A DNA stretch of 64,000 nt from NCBI RefSeq assembly GCF_900115655.1, contig NZ_FOXF01000009.1, positions 17,913-81,912 of the forward strand, in the 5' to 3' direction. The DNA is from Ruminobacter amylophilus (lineage in GTDB: Bacteria > Pseudomonadota > Gammaproteobacteria > Enterobacterales > Succinivibrionaceae). Shown here in pieces: positions 36,769 to 47,139 of the stretch (positions are counted from its first letter, which is position 1; each line of letters starts with the position of its first letter). The notes below the pieces were generated by a model. That model had not been told where the DNA came from and did no database searches. It saw only the letters and a list, made by a program, of their open reading frames with translations. Made by a program: the position numbers and the translations under genes.

Positions 36769-38613
36769 ATGAAGTCTTTTATTATCCTGCCGTTAATGAT
36801 AATGCTGGGCATTATTCTGCTGACAGGGCCTAAGGCCTCTGCGGATGCCGGTATGACACAGGACAGTCTGATATACTGCTCAGAAAAAAACATTTCTCAT
36901 ATGAACCCTCAGCGGCATCCGATTTCCTCAATGGCCTCCTCCATTTCCTTTGCCGTATATGACCGTCTGCTGAGCATTGATCCGCAGACAAAATCCACTA
37001 GAAGTTCCATCGGCACCCTGGAAAAAATTTATCAGAACGACACCGTATACGTTTTTAATATTGCAAAGGATATTTCGTTCCAGTCAAACCAGTTCTTCAC
37101 TCCAACCAGAAAACTCAACGCTGAAGATGTTGCGTTCAGTTTTGACCGAATGATTAACAAGGATAATCCTTTCTACAGACCTATTGAAGATTTTCCGTAC
37201 ATATCTCATATGGATATCGTGAATAATCTGATAAGCGTAAAAGCCGTCGGTCCGTACAAGGTTGAATTCAAAGTCAAACAGCCAACAAACCTTCTTCAGC
37301 CGTTTCTTGCCACCGACAACTCAGTAATTCTCAGCAAGGAATATGCCGATACCATAATTAAAAAGAACCTTCCCATAGATACCATCGATCACTATGCAAT
37401 CGGATCCGGCCCGTATCAGCTGAACACTTTTGTCAGGGGCAGATATGCCAAACTGAAAAAATTTTATGATTATCACGGTCCGAAACCGCAGGTTCAGAAT
37501 CTGATTCTGACCAATTCATACAGAGCAAACAAGCTTCTGTACAAACTTTTTACCGGCGAATGCCACATCATCAGTAATCCTACAGCCAGCCAGATGAGTT
37601 TTCTGCAGAAGGTTCCAGAGGATTTCAACATCCTTCAGAAAAACACCATTAACGGCACCTTTATAATCTATAACACGAAGAAACCTTATCTGAGCACGGG
37701 AGCCCTCAGAAGAACACTGTCATCAATGTTCAGTCTGGAAGAACTGAACAGTACCGTTTTCTTTGATCAGGGGCATTACATTGTCGAACTGTTCGATGAA
37801 AAACCTGCCAATTTTCTGAAAATTCAGAATAACTCCCCTTCGCCTGCTACCGGATCTTCCTCCATAGATGATGTGGAAAAGGAACTGCTCGGAGAGAACG
37901 TAAGCAAACCGCTGGTACACGAAAGATCCGACAAGTTCGTCAATCAGTTTAATGAAGATATTCCTGAATACGCCATTCCTAAAAAAGAGATTCCAGAACC
38001 AGGATACGAACTGTTTGCTCACGTACTGACAAGAGATGAATATCTTGAAGCCTATGAAACGCTTAAGCAGCAGGAAATTGAAATCACCATATTCCAGTCT
38101 AACGTGATTTCCAATACCGCCCACTCCAAGATTGCCCAGTTTCTCAAATCAAATTTTGAAAAAAAGGGAATCAAAGCCAGAATTAAGACATACAGAACAA
38201 ATCAGGGACAGAACAGACTTAAAAAGGGACTGTTTGACATCGCCATCGTAAACGTATACTCAGATTCAGAAAGTCTTATCTATCAGATGATTTCCTGCAG
38301 AAAAAACAACCGCAGACGCTCATCACTGAATTCAAACATCAGCTATACCGGAAATTACACCGGCTGGTGCAATGATACTCTGGAAAACATGTACGAGGAT
38401 CTTTCTTACCTTGATAAGAACGATCCCGACGCCATACGTCTGCAGAAGTACATTATGAACATACTGGTAAACGAAATGCCGGTATATCCGCTCATATACA
38501 ACATTAATCTGTTCGTGGCCATGGAATACATTAAAGGACTCGAACCAACCCCTTACGGCGGTGTATCCTTTATCAACGCCTATATTGAAAAAAACAGGGG
38601 GACTGATAAATGA
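36769..38613 (+). CDS. sapA: Peptide ABC transporter substrate-binding protein SapA
   Basis: SapA is the periplasmic binding protein of the Sap system, linked to antimicrobial peptide resistance and peptide or putrescine handling. From MKSFIILPLM (36769) it has a signal peptide ending near KASADA, then LIYCSEKNISHMNPQRHP, the typical opening of SapA. About 614 residues is longer than E. coli SapA (547). The excess is an inserted Ser/Glu/Pro-rich stretch around residues 360-425. An alternative ATG at 36751 adds six residues. The stop overlaps the sapB start by four bases. Confidence 0.9.
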   Translation: MKSFIILPLMIMLGIILLTGPKASADAGMTQDSLIYCSEKNISHMNPQRHPISSMASSISFAVYDRLLSIDPQTKSTRSSIGTLEKIYQNDTVYVFNIAKDISFQSNQFFTPTRKLNAEDVAFSFDRMINKDNPFYRPIEDFPYISHMDIVNNLISVKAVGPYKVEFKVKQPTNLLQPFLATDNSVILSKEYADTIIKKNLPIDTIDHYAIGSGPYQLNTFVRGRYAKLKKFYDYHGPKPQVQNLILTNSYRANKLLYKLFTGECHIISNPTASQMSFLQKVPEDFNILQKNTINGTFIIYNTKKPYLSTGALRRTLSSMFSLEELNSTVFFDQGHYIVELFDEKPANFLKIQNNSPSPATGSSSIDDVEKELLGENVSKPLVHERSDKFVNQFNEDIPEYAIPKKEIPEPGYELFAHVLTRDEYLEAYETLKQQEIEITIFQSNVISNTAHSKIAQFLKSNFEKKGIKARIKTYRTNQGQNRLKKGLFDIAIVNVYSDSESLIYQMISCRKNNRRRSSLNSNISYTGNYTGWCNDTLENMYEDLSYLDKNDPDAIRLQKYIMNILVNEMPVYPLIYNINLFVAMEYIKGLEPTPYGGVSFINAYIEKNRGTDK

Positions 38614-39551
38614 TTGAGTTCATTTTCAAAAAGATGCAGCTTTTTCTGATCACCATGTTTATTCTGACTCTGATCCTTTTCTGGGCTCATATCAGACTCG
38701 GCGACCTGGAAATCAACAGAATAGTTCCCGACTACATTCATTATGCGACAGACCTCATCACCTTAAAATTCGGAAACAGCAGTGAAAGCGGCATGCCTAT
38801 TATCGAAGAAATGAAGCTGTTCTTTCCCCCTACCGTTGAACTCCTGCTGCTGTCGCTGGTAATATCGTTCGGCTTCGGTATCTTTCTGGGAATAGTAGGC
38901 GGTCTGAACCATCACAGTTTTACAGATAAATGCATCTACGGATACTGTCTGCTGAGCAGTTCGGTTCCCGTATACTGGAGTGCACAGATTTTTATTCTGC
39001 TGTTCTGCATTTACATAAAAATATTTCCGACAAGCGGTAATATATCACTGCTCTACGACGTTCCCAGATACAGCGGATTCATGACCATCGATGTAATCAT
39101 CTACGGAAACTACGACGTATTTATGGACATGCTCAAGCATCTGGCCCTGCCACTGACGGCACTGAGTATAGTGCCTTGTGCAACATTCGCCAGAATCACC
39201 CGCAGAGCTACAATAAATCTTACTCAGAAATACTTTATAAAAGCGGCATACTGCCGCGGTGAAAGCAAGTTTGACATCGGTGTTCATCATGTACTGAGAA
39301 ACATTCTTCCGGACATTATCCAGAAACTGAATATTATTATCTGCAATCTGTACTCCAGCTGCATCCTTGTGGAAGTTATATTTGAATGGCCGGGTACCGG
39401 ACTGTGGATTACCCAGAGTATTTCAAACTCTGACGGCAGAATCATTGAGGCAACTACCTTTGTGCTGGGAACCAGCTTCCTGATACTGAACATAACCCTG
39501 GATATTCTCAGTACCCTGGTAATCAACCGAACCCGTTTAACACACAGCTGA
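38610..39551 (+). CDS. sapB: Sap ABC transporter permease SapB
   Basis: An inner-membrane permease of the DppB type, 313 residues with six predicted helices. The EAA loop that contacts the ATPase reads YFIKAAYCRGESKFDIGVHH-like around residues 209-228, and the final WPGTGLWITQSI block is typical. It pairs with SapC. The start overlaps the sapA stop, so translation is coupled. Confidence 0.92.
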   Translation: MIEFIFKKMQLFLITMFILTLILFWAHIRLGDLEINRIVPDYIHYATDLITLKFGNSSESGMPIIEEMKLFFPPTVELLLLSLVISFGFGIFLGIVGGLNHHSFTDKCIYGYCLLSSSVPVYWSAQIFILLFCIYIKIFPTSGNISLLYDVPRYSGFMTIDVIIYGNYDVFMDMLKHLALPLTALSIVPCATFARITRRATINLTQKYFIKAAYCRGESKFDIGVHHVLRNILPDIIQKLNIIICNLYSSCILVEVIFEWPGTGLWITQSISNSDGRIIEATTFVLGTSFLILNITLDILSTLVINRTRLTHS

Positions 39552-39567
39552 TAACACAGGAACCGCC

Positions 39568-40467
39568 ATGTTTGATTTAAACAGAGAAGCAAAAGAGCTC
39601 CAGTCTGACAAGGACATAGCCTGGCAGATATACAAAAAGAGCACTACGGATGTAATCGGTCTCTACACACTGGTTCTCTGTATCTGTGTTATTTTCATTC
39701 TGCCTCTGTGCGTCAACTTTGACCCGCTGACTCAGAATGTGGCCGAAAGACTGCTGCCTCCGTCATGGAGTGACAGAGGTAACCTGCATCACTTTCTGGG
39801 TACGGATGAATTCGGTCGAGACTTCCTTTCCCGACTGATGATCGGCGCTCAGAACACCACCAAATACGCCTTCCTGGCATGCACTGTTTCCATGATTGTG
39901 GGAACCTGCTTCGGACTTTCAAGTGCCATGTCCCGGCGCAGAGCGCAGAAAAGCGTGCTTCACCATATATTCGATATTCTGTTTTCCATACCGTCCATCC
40001 TGATAGCCCTTATTACCATCGGCATACTTGGCCCCAGTCTTCCCCACGCGGCCCTGGCAATAGGCATATCCCTGCTGCCGAGATTTATTCATGAATCATA
40101 TCATGCTGCCCAGACTGAGCTGGAAAAGGAATACGTGCGTACGGAAATCGCCGAAGGTTCTTCCAGAATGCATCTTTCCTTAACAACCATTCTGCCGAAC
40201 ATAATGAGTACCATTATCTCCAACATGTCTCAGGGGCTTTCCATCGCCATCATGGACATAGCCGCGGTCGGTTACCTCGGTTTCGGAGCCCAGCCGCCTA
40301 CTCCGGAACTCGGAAACATGCTGGCATCAGGCATAGACATCATCTACATAAGCACTTCCAAAGCAATTATTCCGGGAGTGGCAATGATTGTACTCATTTC
40401 ATCCATTCAGCTGGTGGGTCACGGTATCTGCCGCGTTCTGAACACGGGGGTGTCTGATGCTGCTTGA
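39568..40467 (+). CDS. sapC: Sap ABC transporter permease SapC
   Basis: The second permease, DppC type, 299 residues (E. coli 296). An N-terminal cytoplasmic stretch precedes the first helix (about 31-50). The periplasmic block FLGTDEFGRDFLSRLMIGA is at about 74-92. The EAA loop lies around EYVRTEIAEGSSRMHL. The gene overlaps sapD by 11 bases. Confidence 0.93.
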   Translation: MFDLNREAKELQSDKDIAWQIYKKSTTDVIGLYTLVLCICVIFILPLCVNFDPLTQNVAERLLPPSWSDRGNLHHFLGTDEFGRDFLSRLMIGAQNTTKYAFLACTVSMIVGTCFGLSSAMSRRRAQKSVLHHIFDILFSIPSILIALITIGILGPSLPHAALAIGISLLPRFIHESYHAAQTELEKEYVRTEIAEGSSRMHLSLTTILPNIMSTIISNMSQGLSIAIMDIAAVGYLGFGAQPPTPELGNMLASGIDIIYISTSKAIIPGVAMIVLISSIQLVGHGICRVLNTGVSDAA

Positions 40468-41458
40468 TATCCGAAATCTTACCATTCTGCTTAGAAATGA
40501 AACGTCATATGTTCAGGTATGCAAAAACTTTGACCTGATGATAAATGACGGGGAAATCTGCAGTCTTGTAGGCAGTTCAGGCTCCGGCAAGAGTCTGATT
40601 ATCAAGGCCATCATGGGAATGTACGGTCATGACATGAAGGTTACCGTGGACTACTTTAAATTCAGGGACATGGATCTTACAAACCTCAGCGTCAGCGAAC
40701 GCCGTAAGATACTCAGCAAAGAGGTGGGCATCATCTTTCAGGAGGCGAGAGCCAGCCTGGATCCGGAACTGCCTATCGGTGTGCAGATGAGAGCATCTCT
40801 GAACAACAGCTGTTTTGACGATAAATGGTACCGCTGGCCGTTCTGGAGATTCAGAGCGGTTAACAATATTCTGCACAAGGTAGGCATCAAAAACACCAAA
40901 CCGGTATTAAGATCCCTGCCGTATCAGCTTTCCGAGGTTCTCTGTCAGAAGATAATCATAGCCATGGCTCTGTCCAGAAAACCGAAACTGCTGATTGCCG
41001 ACTCCCCCATCAGCGGTATGACCAGTACGTCACAGGTACAGATTCTCAAACTGTTCCACAGCTATATTGAAAACAATAACGGCACTTTGCTGTATATAAC
41101 CAATGACCTGGGACCGGCCTCCAATCTGATGGATAACATAAAAATGCTCTACTGCGGCCAGATTGTTGAAAGCGGTCCGAAAGAACAGGTTATCAACTCC
41201 CCTCATCACCCGTTCACCCAGTCAATGATTAATGCCATTCCTGAATTCAACCGTCAGGTAAAAGTAAAAATGAAACTGGACGTATTGAGAGGTGACCCGC
41301 CGGAGTTTACCCAGACACCTATCGGATGTCCGCTGGGACCGAGATGTCCTCACGCGGATCGCGAATGCAACACCATGCCGCCTGTAGTCAAGACCAAGAA
41401 CGGTTTCTTCAGATGTTATTATCCTTTGAATATGGAGAAGGAAAATGAGTCAAAATAA
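40457..41458 (+). CDS. sapD: Sap ABC transporter ATPase SapD with altered catalytic residues
   Basis: A 333-residue nucleotide-binding subunit, very close to SapD along its length, including the start LLDIRNLTI and end YPLNMEKE. Walker A is intact (VGSSGSGKS, 38-46), as is the Q-loop FQEARASLDP. The signature is LSEVLCQK rather than LSGGQ. Walker B reads LLIADSP, so the catalytic Glu after Asp182 is Ser183. The switch His is Asn216 in YITNDLG. In E. coli SapD both positions are the normal Glu and His. It should bind ATP but hydrolyse it poorly or not at all. Four Cys near the end (CPLGPRC to FRC) are conserved. Confidence 0.93.
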   Translation: MLLDIRNLTILLRNETSYVQVCKNFDLMINDGEICSLVGSSGSGKSLIIKAIMGMYGHDMKVTVDYFKFRDMDLTNLSVSERRKILSKEVGIIFQEARASLDPELPIGVQMRASLNNSCFDDKWYRWPFWRFRAVNNILHKVGIKNTKPVLRSLPYQLSEVLCQKIIIAMALSRKPKLLIADSPISGMTSTSQVQILKLFHSYIENNNGTLLYITNDLGPASNLMDNIKMLYCGQIVESGPKEQVINSPHHPFTQSMINAIPEFNRQVKVKMKLDVLRGDPPEFTQTPIGCPLGPRCPHADRECNTMPPVVKTKNGFFRCYYPLNMEKENESK

Positions 41459-42251
41459 GCATATTCCTTTACTTCAGGTAAGCAATCTGGGAGCCACCAT
41501 TCGCAACCGCAAGTATCTGTTTTTTCACAAAAAGATTGATATACTGAAGAATATCAGCTTCACACTGGAACAGAATCAGACTCTGGTACTGATTGGTGAT
41601 GCAGGCTCCGGAAAATCAACACTGCTGAAAATTCTGAATAATCCGTACATATCGCATACGGGAGAAATTCTCGTTCACGGAAAACCGTTAAGGGATTACG
41701 AACGAAGAGACAGAATAAGCTTTATCCAACTGCTGTCATCCGACTATGAAAATGCGGTAAATCCGCATAAACGAGTCAATTTCATTCTTGAACAGCCGCT
41801 CAAACTCAATACCGATTACTCGGCGGTTCAGAGGGATTATCGTGTAGACCAGATGCTTGAATATGTCGGCCTGTCCTCCACCATAAAATACAATTATCCC
41901 GGCTTTCTGACATCAAATCAGCTGCTGAGACTCGCTTTTGCCAGAGCGCTTATCATGGAACCGGAAATTCTGCTGGTTGACTCAAATATTGAAAAGCTGG
42001 ATGCACAGCTGCGTTCACACTGTCTGAACCTTCTGATGGACTGTCAGCAGGAAAAGAAAACAGCTCTCATCATCTGTCTCAATGACATCGGTCTTATCAA
42101 GCACATTGCCGACAATATTCTGGTACTGAGTCACGGCAACCAGGAAGACTACGGCAATGCAAAGTTTATTATCAGCAAGCCTGAAAAGGAAATCACCAAA
42201 AGACTGATTCAGGACTACAACAACGAATACAGAATAAGACCGGAAAGATAA
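41445..42251 (+). CDS. sapF: Sap ABC transporter ATPase SapF with altered catalytic residues
   Basis: A 268-residue nucleotide-binding subunit that overlaps sapD by 14 bases. Walker A is GDAGSGKST (51-59) and the Q-loop Gln is Q95. The signature is reduced to LTSNQ (155-159). Walker B reads ILLVDSN, so the catalytic Glu is Ser180. The switch His is Asn213 in CLNDIG. The same two substitutions occur in SapD, so neither half of the heterodimer has a complete hydrolysis site. The frame is intact and the gene appears under selection. Confidence 0.92.
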   Translation: MSQNKHIPLLQVSNLGATIRNRKYLFFHKKIDILKNISFTLEQNQTLVLIGDAGSGKSTLLKILNNPYISHTGEILVHGKPLRDYERRDRISFIQLLSSDYENAVNPHKRVNFILEQPLKLNTDYSAVQRDYRVDQMLEYVGLSSTIKYNYPGFLTSNQLLRLAFARALIMEPEILLVDSNIEKLDAQLRSHCLNLLMDCQQEKKTALIICLNDIGLIKHIADNILVLSHGNQEDYGNAKFIISKPEKEITKRLIQDYNNEYRIRPER

Positions 42252-42303
42252 GCCGCTGAACCGGTAGTCTGTCAACTGCCATTAAAGGAGACAAAACCCT
42301 CAT

Positions 42304-44079
42304 ATGAAAAATTCCTCACGATATGCAATGCTGAGCCTGCTGATTATAACGGCACTCTCCGGATGCAGCAGTCACAGCGATAAAAAGCCCCCCCTTTCGG
42401 ATGAAAATTTTGAGCTGGAAATTCTCCATGTCAACGACCTGCATTCCTACACCGATCCCGTAAGCATAGGTATCAATACTCCGAAAGGAATGATTAAGGT
42501 TGACGTCGGCGGTGCCGAAGCCCTGAAATCCGTTGTTGAAGAAAGGAAACGGCAGAATCCGGATCTTATTGTGATTTCGGCAGGAGATCAGATTACAGGC
42601 AACGCACTGAACTATGATACGTTTCACGGAGAAAGTGACGCCGTACTTCACGGTCTTTTACACACGGACTACTACATGCTGGGAAATCATGAATTTGACC
42701 ACGGAGGGGACGGCATTGAAACCTTCATGAATTTCATGAAACATTACAGTCCCCAGAGCCTGATGATAAATTCGGATATGACCGCAGCACCGGACAGCAA
42801 AGTGACTGACAGAGGATTATCCTCCCATATCCGAAAAGTATCAGGAAAAAACGTAGCCTTCTATGCCGTAACCAACGAAAGCAAAATTGTAAGAAGTTCA
42901 TCCCCCGAAGAAGGAATGAGCTTTAAAAAGACGGTTCCGACCATCAACGAACTAACATCTGAAAATGCTGACAGAGCGGATATCCATATTCTGATTACAC
43001 ATCAGGGGATTACTTCGGATAAGACCAATGCATCCCTGCTTAATGATGTAGATATCATTATCGGAGGAGATTCTCATACCCTGTGCGGTAATTTTTCAGA
43101 CAAGGGAATTTCGGTGGACTGTCCTTATCCGATAACGGCAACCAATGCCTCCGGGCATAGAATCTGTATTGTGCAGGCGTACGAATACGGCAAGGTCATC
43201 GGGGATCTGAAGGTTACCTTTGACGGACACGGCAATGTACTGCAGTGCGGAGGTACTCCGGTTATGCCTCTGTGGACCGATACCGCAGAACCTCATAAAA
43301 ACAGTACACTGTCAAAAGAAGAGGCTGTTGAGGAAGCCGGCCGTCTGCCGAATCTGCCGGAATCTCCCTACATAAGTGCCTCTAAGAATAATGAAGCGAC
43401 AGCCACCCTTAAATCATACAGGGATGTTCTTGAAACCAGAAAGAAGGTTATCGGCAGATCACCGAGAGACTTCTGCAATACCAGATACCCTTATGCCTAC
43501 TGCAACATAAAAGGCAAAAGCAATCCGTACGGTTCTGAAACCTGTCAGACTCTCGGTAAAGTCATTCTTGAAAACACCGGTGCCGACATTTATCTGGTAA
43601 ATTCAGGCATGTACAGAACCGACATCAGCAAAGGAGATTTTACTGAGGAGGATCTGCTGAACGTTACACCGTTCGGAAATGACGTTGTGGAAATTACAAT
43701 GAGCGGAAAGGACATCTACGAAGTTCTCAACGATACCATGGAATTCGTCAATGAAGACCTTCAGTCCAGATCAGGCGGAGTACCGTGCGGATACGGCTTC
43801 AGTTACAGTCTTAGGGGAAAAGGCAAAACCCCTGTCTCCGACATCAGTATTCTGACACGCGAAGGCAGAGAGGAATCCCTGGACATGAACAGAAACTACA
43901 GAGTACTGGTAACCACCTACATCCTGAAGGGAAAGGATGGCTACAGTCTGTTAAAAGGGAAAAAGCCTCTGAAAAACATCGGCAGTGATGCAGATATCAT
44001 CCGCAGTTATCTCAGGGATCACGCACTTCCTGATATTCCTGAAAACATCAGAACCATCAGATCCTTCTCTGCAGAATAA
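42304..44079 (+). CDS. UshA-like 5'-nucleotidase lipoprotein
   Basis: A 591-residue secreted metallophosphatase. The signal peptide ends in lipobox LSGC (Cys21), so it is lipid-anchored, unlike soluble UshA. The metallophosphatase domain carries VNDLHSY, GNHEFDHGG and LITHQG. The 5'-nucleotidase C-terminal domain (about 370-570) has NSGMYRTDI and FGNDVV. It likely hydrolyses nucleotides or UDP-sugars outside the cell membrane. It begins 52 bases after sapF with a good AAGGAG site and may be in the sap operon. Confidence 0.85.
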   Translation: MKNSSRYAMLSLLIITALSGCSSHSDKKPPLSDENFELEILHVNDLHSYTDPVSIGINTPKGMIKVDVGGAEALKSVVEERKRQNPDLIVISAGDQITGNALNYDTFHGESDAVLHGLLHTDYYMLGNHEFDHGGDGIETFMNFMKHYSPQSLMINSDMTAAPDSKVTDRGLSSHIRKVSGKNVAFYAVTNESKIVRSSSPEEGMSFKKTVPTINELTSENADRADIHILITHQGITSDKTNASLLNDVDIIIGGDSHTLCGNFSDKGISVDCPYPITATNASGHRICIVQAYEYGKVIGDLKVTFDGHGNVLQCGGTPVMPLWTDTAEPHKNSTLSKEEAVEEAGRLPNLPESPYISASKNNEATATLKSYRDVLETRKKVIGRSPRDFCNTRYPYAYCNIKGKSNPYGSETCQTLGKVILENTGADIYLVNSGMYRTDISKGDFTEEDLLNVTPFGNDVVEITMSGKDIYEVLNDTMEFVNEDLQSRSGGVPCGYGFSYSLRGKGKTPVSDISILTREGREESLDMNRNYRVLVTTYILKGKDGYSLLKGKKPLKNIGSDADIIRSYLRDHALPDIPENIRTIRSFSAE

Positions 44080-44127
44080 CACTCCGTTTAAAAGGATACG
44101 GGCTTTCCGCCTGTATCCTTCCATATG

Positions 44128-44162
44128 AAAAGACCTGAAAACATCAGCTTTCAGGTCTTTTC
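44128..44162. terminator. Bidirectional terminator between the ushA-like gene and adk
   Basis: AAAAGACCTGAAA (44128-44140) is mirrored at 44149-44161 around an eight-base loop, with T runs on either strand. A second hairpin (AAGGATACGGGC, 44092-44119) lies just before it. Confidence 0.8.
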
Positions 44163-44184
44163 CGTTCAGTTATGACAGTCTGAA

Positions 44185-44844
<660 letters not shown>

Positions 44845-44932
44845 TTATCTGTAAAAAAATATGCGGAAAAATCCGCCGCAAAAAAACCTGTAACATTATA
44901 AGCAAATAGAGCCCTGCGTACAAGATATAAGG

Positions 44933-44959
44933 AAGGCCATACGGAAATCCGTACGGCCT
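44933..44959 (-). terminator. Likely terminator after htpG
   Basis: AGGAGGCCGTACGGA pairs with TCCGTATGGCCTTCCT around two bases on the minus strand, 34 bases after the htpG stop. The following CTTATATC is a poor T run. Confidence 0.5.
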
Positions 44960-44992
44960 CCTGCATTACAATGTTACCCGTAAACTGTCAGA

Positions 44993-46900
44993 TTAAGCCA
45001 GTAATAATGAATTTACCAGTTTAACGTAGGCAACAGGATCCTTGAGACCGCGCTGATCGGCAAGTAAAGCCTGATCCAGAACCAGGGTAGCCCAGTCCTT
45101 GAACTTGGCATCGTCTGCTTCAGCACTCATCTTCTTGATGATTGCATGATCAGGATTGATTTCAAGAACAAACTTTTCTTCCGGAAGCTTCTGACCGCTT
45201 GCTTCAAGAAGTCTGCGCATCTGAGCGGTTAACATGGCGTTACCTTCGCTGATTACACAGCTTGGGGTATCAACCAGACGGCCTGAAACCTTAACTTCGC
45301 TGACTTCACCTGCAAGAGCGTTCTTGATTCTTTCAAGAAGATCCTTGTTTTCGGTAGCCTTGGCTTCCTGTTCTTCCTTTTCAGCCTTGTCTTCAAGTTC
45401 ACCTAAATCAAGGTCTGCAGAACATACGTTGATGAACTTCTTGTCCTTGTATTCAGAAACCTGATTCATTACCCATTCATCTACACGTTCCCACATCAGC
45501 AGAACTTCAACACCCTTCTTCTTAAGGGTTTCAAGATATGGACTTGCAACGGCAGCCTGATATGATTCAGCTGTGATGAAGTAAATGTTCTTCTGCTTTT
45601 CAGGCATGCGTGAAATGTAGTCTTCAAGTGAAACATTCTGTTCACTGCCGGTATTGGCGGTTGAAGCGAATCTTAAAAGACCGAAGATTTCATCACGGTT
45701 TTCGTAATCTTCAACCAGACCTTCCTTGAGCACTGAACCGAACTGAGCCCAGAAGGTTTCGTACTTGGTCTTGTCATCATCCTTGGCAAGCTTTGCAATC
45801 ATCTGCAGAGCCTTCTTGGTGCATGCCTTCTTCAGCTGGGCACTGATCTTGTTGCTCTGAAGAATTTCACGAGATACGTTAAGAGGAAGATCGTTTGAAT
45901 CAAGAACACCCTTAACAAAACGTAAATATCCAGGCATGAACTGATCAGCGTCATCCATGATGAACACACGCTGAACATACAGCTTCAGACCGTGCTTCTG
46001 TTCTCTGTTGAACAGATCAAACGGAGCACGCTGAGGAATGTACATCAGGCTGGTGTACTCCTGACTGCCTTCAACCTTGTTATGAGTCCAGGTGAGAGGA
46101 TCCTGGAAATCATGAGAAATGTGCTTGTAGAATTCCTTGTATTCGTCATCGGAAACATCTTTAGGATTCTTGGTCCACAGAGCCTTGGCGTCGTTAACCT
46201 GCTTCCATTCGGTGTATTCGGCTTCTTCGCCTTCCTTCTTGTCATCACCTTCCGGCTTAACGGTTTCAAGCATCTGTACAGGTACGCTGATATGATCTGA
46301 GTACTTGCTGATGTTTGAACGGAGAGTCCAGTCTTCAAGGAATTCAGTTTCGTCATCACGGAGACTTAAGATAATTTCGGTACCGCGGTCAGCCTTGGTA
46401 ACCTGACTTACTTCGAATTCACCGCTGCCGTCTGATACCCAGCATACCGCTTCATCGGCATTTGACTTGTATGAACGGCTGATTACGGTAACCTTGTCGG
46501 CTACAACGAATGCAGAGTAGAAACCTACACCGAACTGACCGATAAGCTGTGAGTCCTTTGACTGATCACCAGTAAGATTCTTGAAGAATTCGGCGGTACC
46601 TGACTTGGCAATGGTACCTAAGTGATCAATGGCTTCCTGTCTGGTCATACCGAGACCGTTATCGGAAATGGTCAGGGTCTTCTTTTCCTTATCGGCTGAA
46701 ACACGGATACGGAATTCAGGATCGTTACCTAAAACTTCAGGCTTTTCGAGAGAAATAAAACGCAGTTTATCGATAGCATCTGACGCATTGGAAATAAGTT
46801 CTCTTAAAAATACTTCCTTATTTGAATATAAACTGTTAGCCAGCAGACCTAAAAGCTGTTTAACTTCTGTCTGAAAACCATGCTTTTCAACTTCGCTCAT
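44993..46900 (-). CDS. htpG: Hsp90 chaperone HtpG
   Basis: A 635-residue bacterial Hsp90. The N-terminal ATP lid motifs are present: ELISNASDAIDKLRF, ISDNGLGMT and GQFGVGFYSAF. The middle domain contains LPLNVSREILQ with the catalytic Arg. The C-terminal dimerisation domain ends in YVKLVNSLL. A sigma-32 promoter lies about 100 bases upstream, so heat induction is expected. Confidence 0.98.
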   Translation of the reverse strand: MSEVEKHGFQTEVKQLLGLLANSLYSNKEVFLRELISNASDAIDKLRFISLEKPEVLGNDPEFRIRVSADKEKKTLTISDNGLGMTRQEAIDHLGTIAKSGTAEFFKNLTGDQSKDSQLIGQFGVGFYSAFVVADKVTVISRSYKSNADEAVCWVSDGSGEFEVSQVTKADRGTEIILSLRDDETEFLEDWTLRSNISKYSDHISVPVQMLETVKPEGDDKKEGEEAEYTEWKQVNDAKALWTKNPKDVSDDEYKEFYKHISHDFQDPLTWTHNKVEGSQEYTSLMYIPQRAPFDLFNREQKHGLKLYVQRVFIMDDADQFMPGYLRFVKGVLDSNDLPLNVSREILQSNKISAQLKKACTKKALQMIAKLAKDDDKTKYETFWAQFGSVLKEGLVEDYENRDEIFGLLRFASTANTGSEQNVSLEDYISRMPEKQKNIYFITAESYQAAVASPYLETLKKKGVEVLLMWERVDEWVMNQVSEYKDKKFINVCSADLDLGELEDKAEKEEQEAKATENKDLLERIKNALAGEVSEVKVSGRLVDTPSCVISEGNAMLTAQMRRLLEASGQKLPEEKFVLEINPDHAIIKKMSAEADDAKFKDWATLVLDQALLADQRGLKDPVAYVKLVNSLLLA

Positions 46901-47003
46901 AATATCCTCTGTTTTTTCAAATGGATTATCAAACTAAATAAAATCGGTAAAAACAGACCGCGACTTATACATATGCGGCTGTTTTTTCATATATCTAAAG
47001 TCA

Positions 47004-47031
47004 ATATGGGGTTAAAAAACAGGATTTCAAG
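47004..47031 (-). promoter_or_regulatory. Sigma-32 heat-shock promoter for htpG
   Basis: On the minus strand CTTGAAA (47025-47031), a 13-base spacer and CCCCATAT (47004-47011). This is an essentially perfect match to the known RpoH consensus, placed about 105 bases before the htpG start. Confidence 0.9.
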
Positions 47032-47102
47032 AAAATGATGTCAATTCGTGCAAATTTTCTTAAAAAAGCATAAAAAAACATCCATTTATAAATTCTGAAA
47101 CG

Positions 47103-47133
47103 GAAAGAAAAGACCGGAGCAGCGGCTCCGGTC
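47103..47133 (-). terminator. Terminator after recR
   Basis: GACCGGAGC (47112-47120) pairs with GCTCCGGTC (47125-47133) around a four-base loop; the minus strand continues into TTTTCTTTC. It begins six bases after the recR stop. Confidence 0.85.
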
Positions 47134-47139
47134 ATCTGT

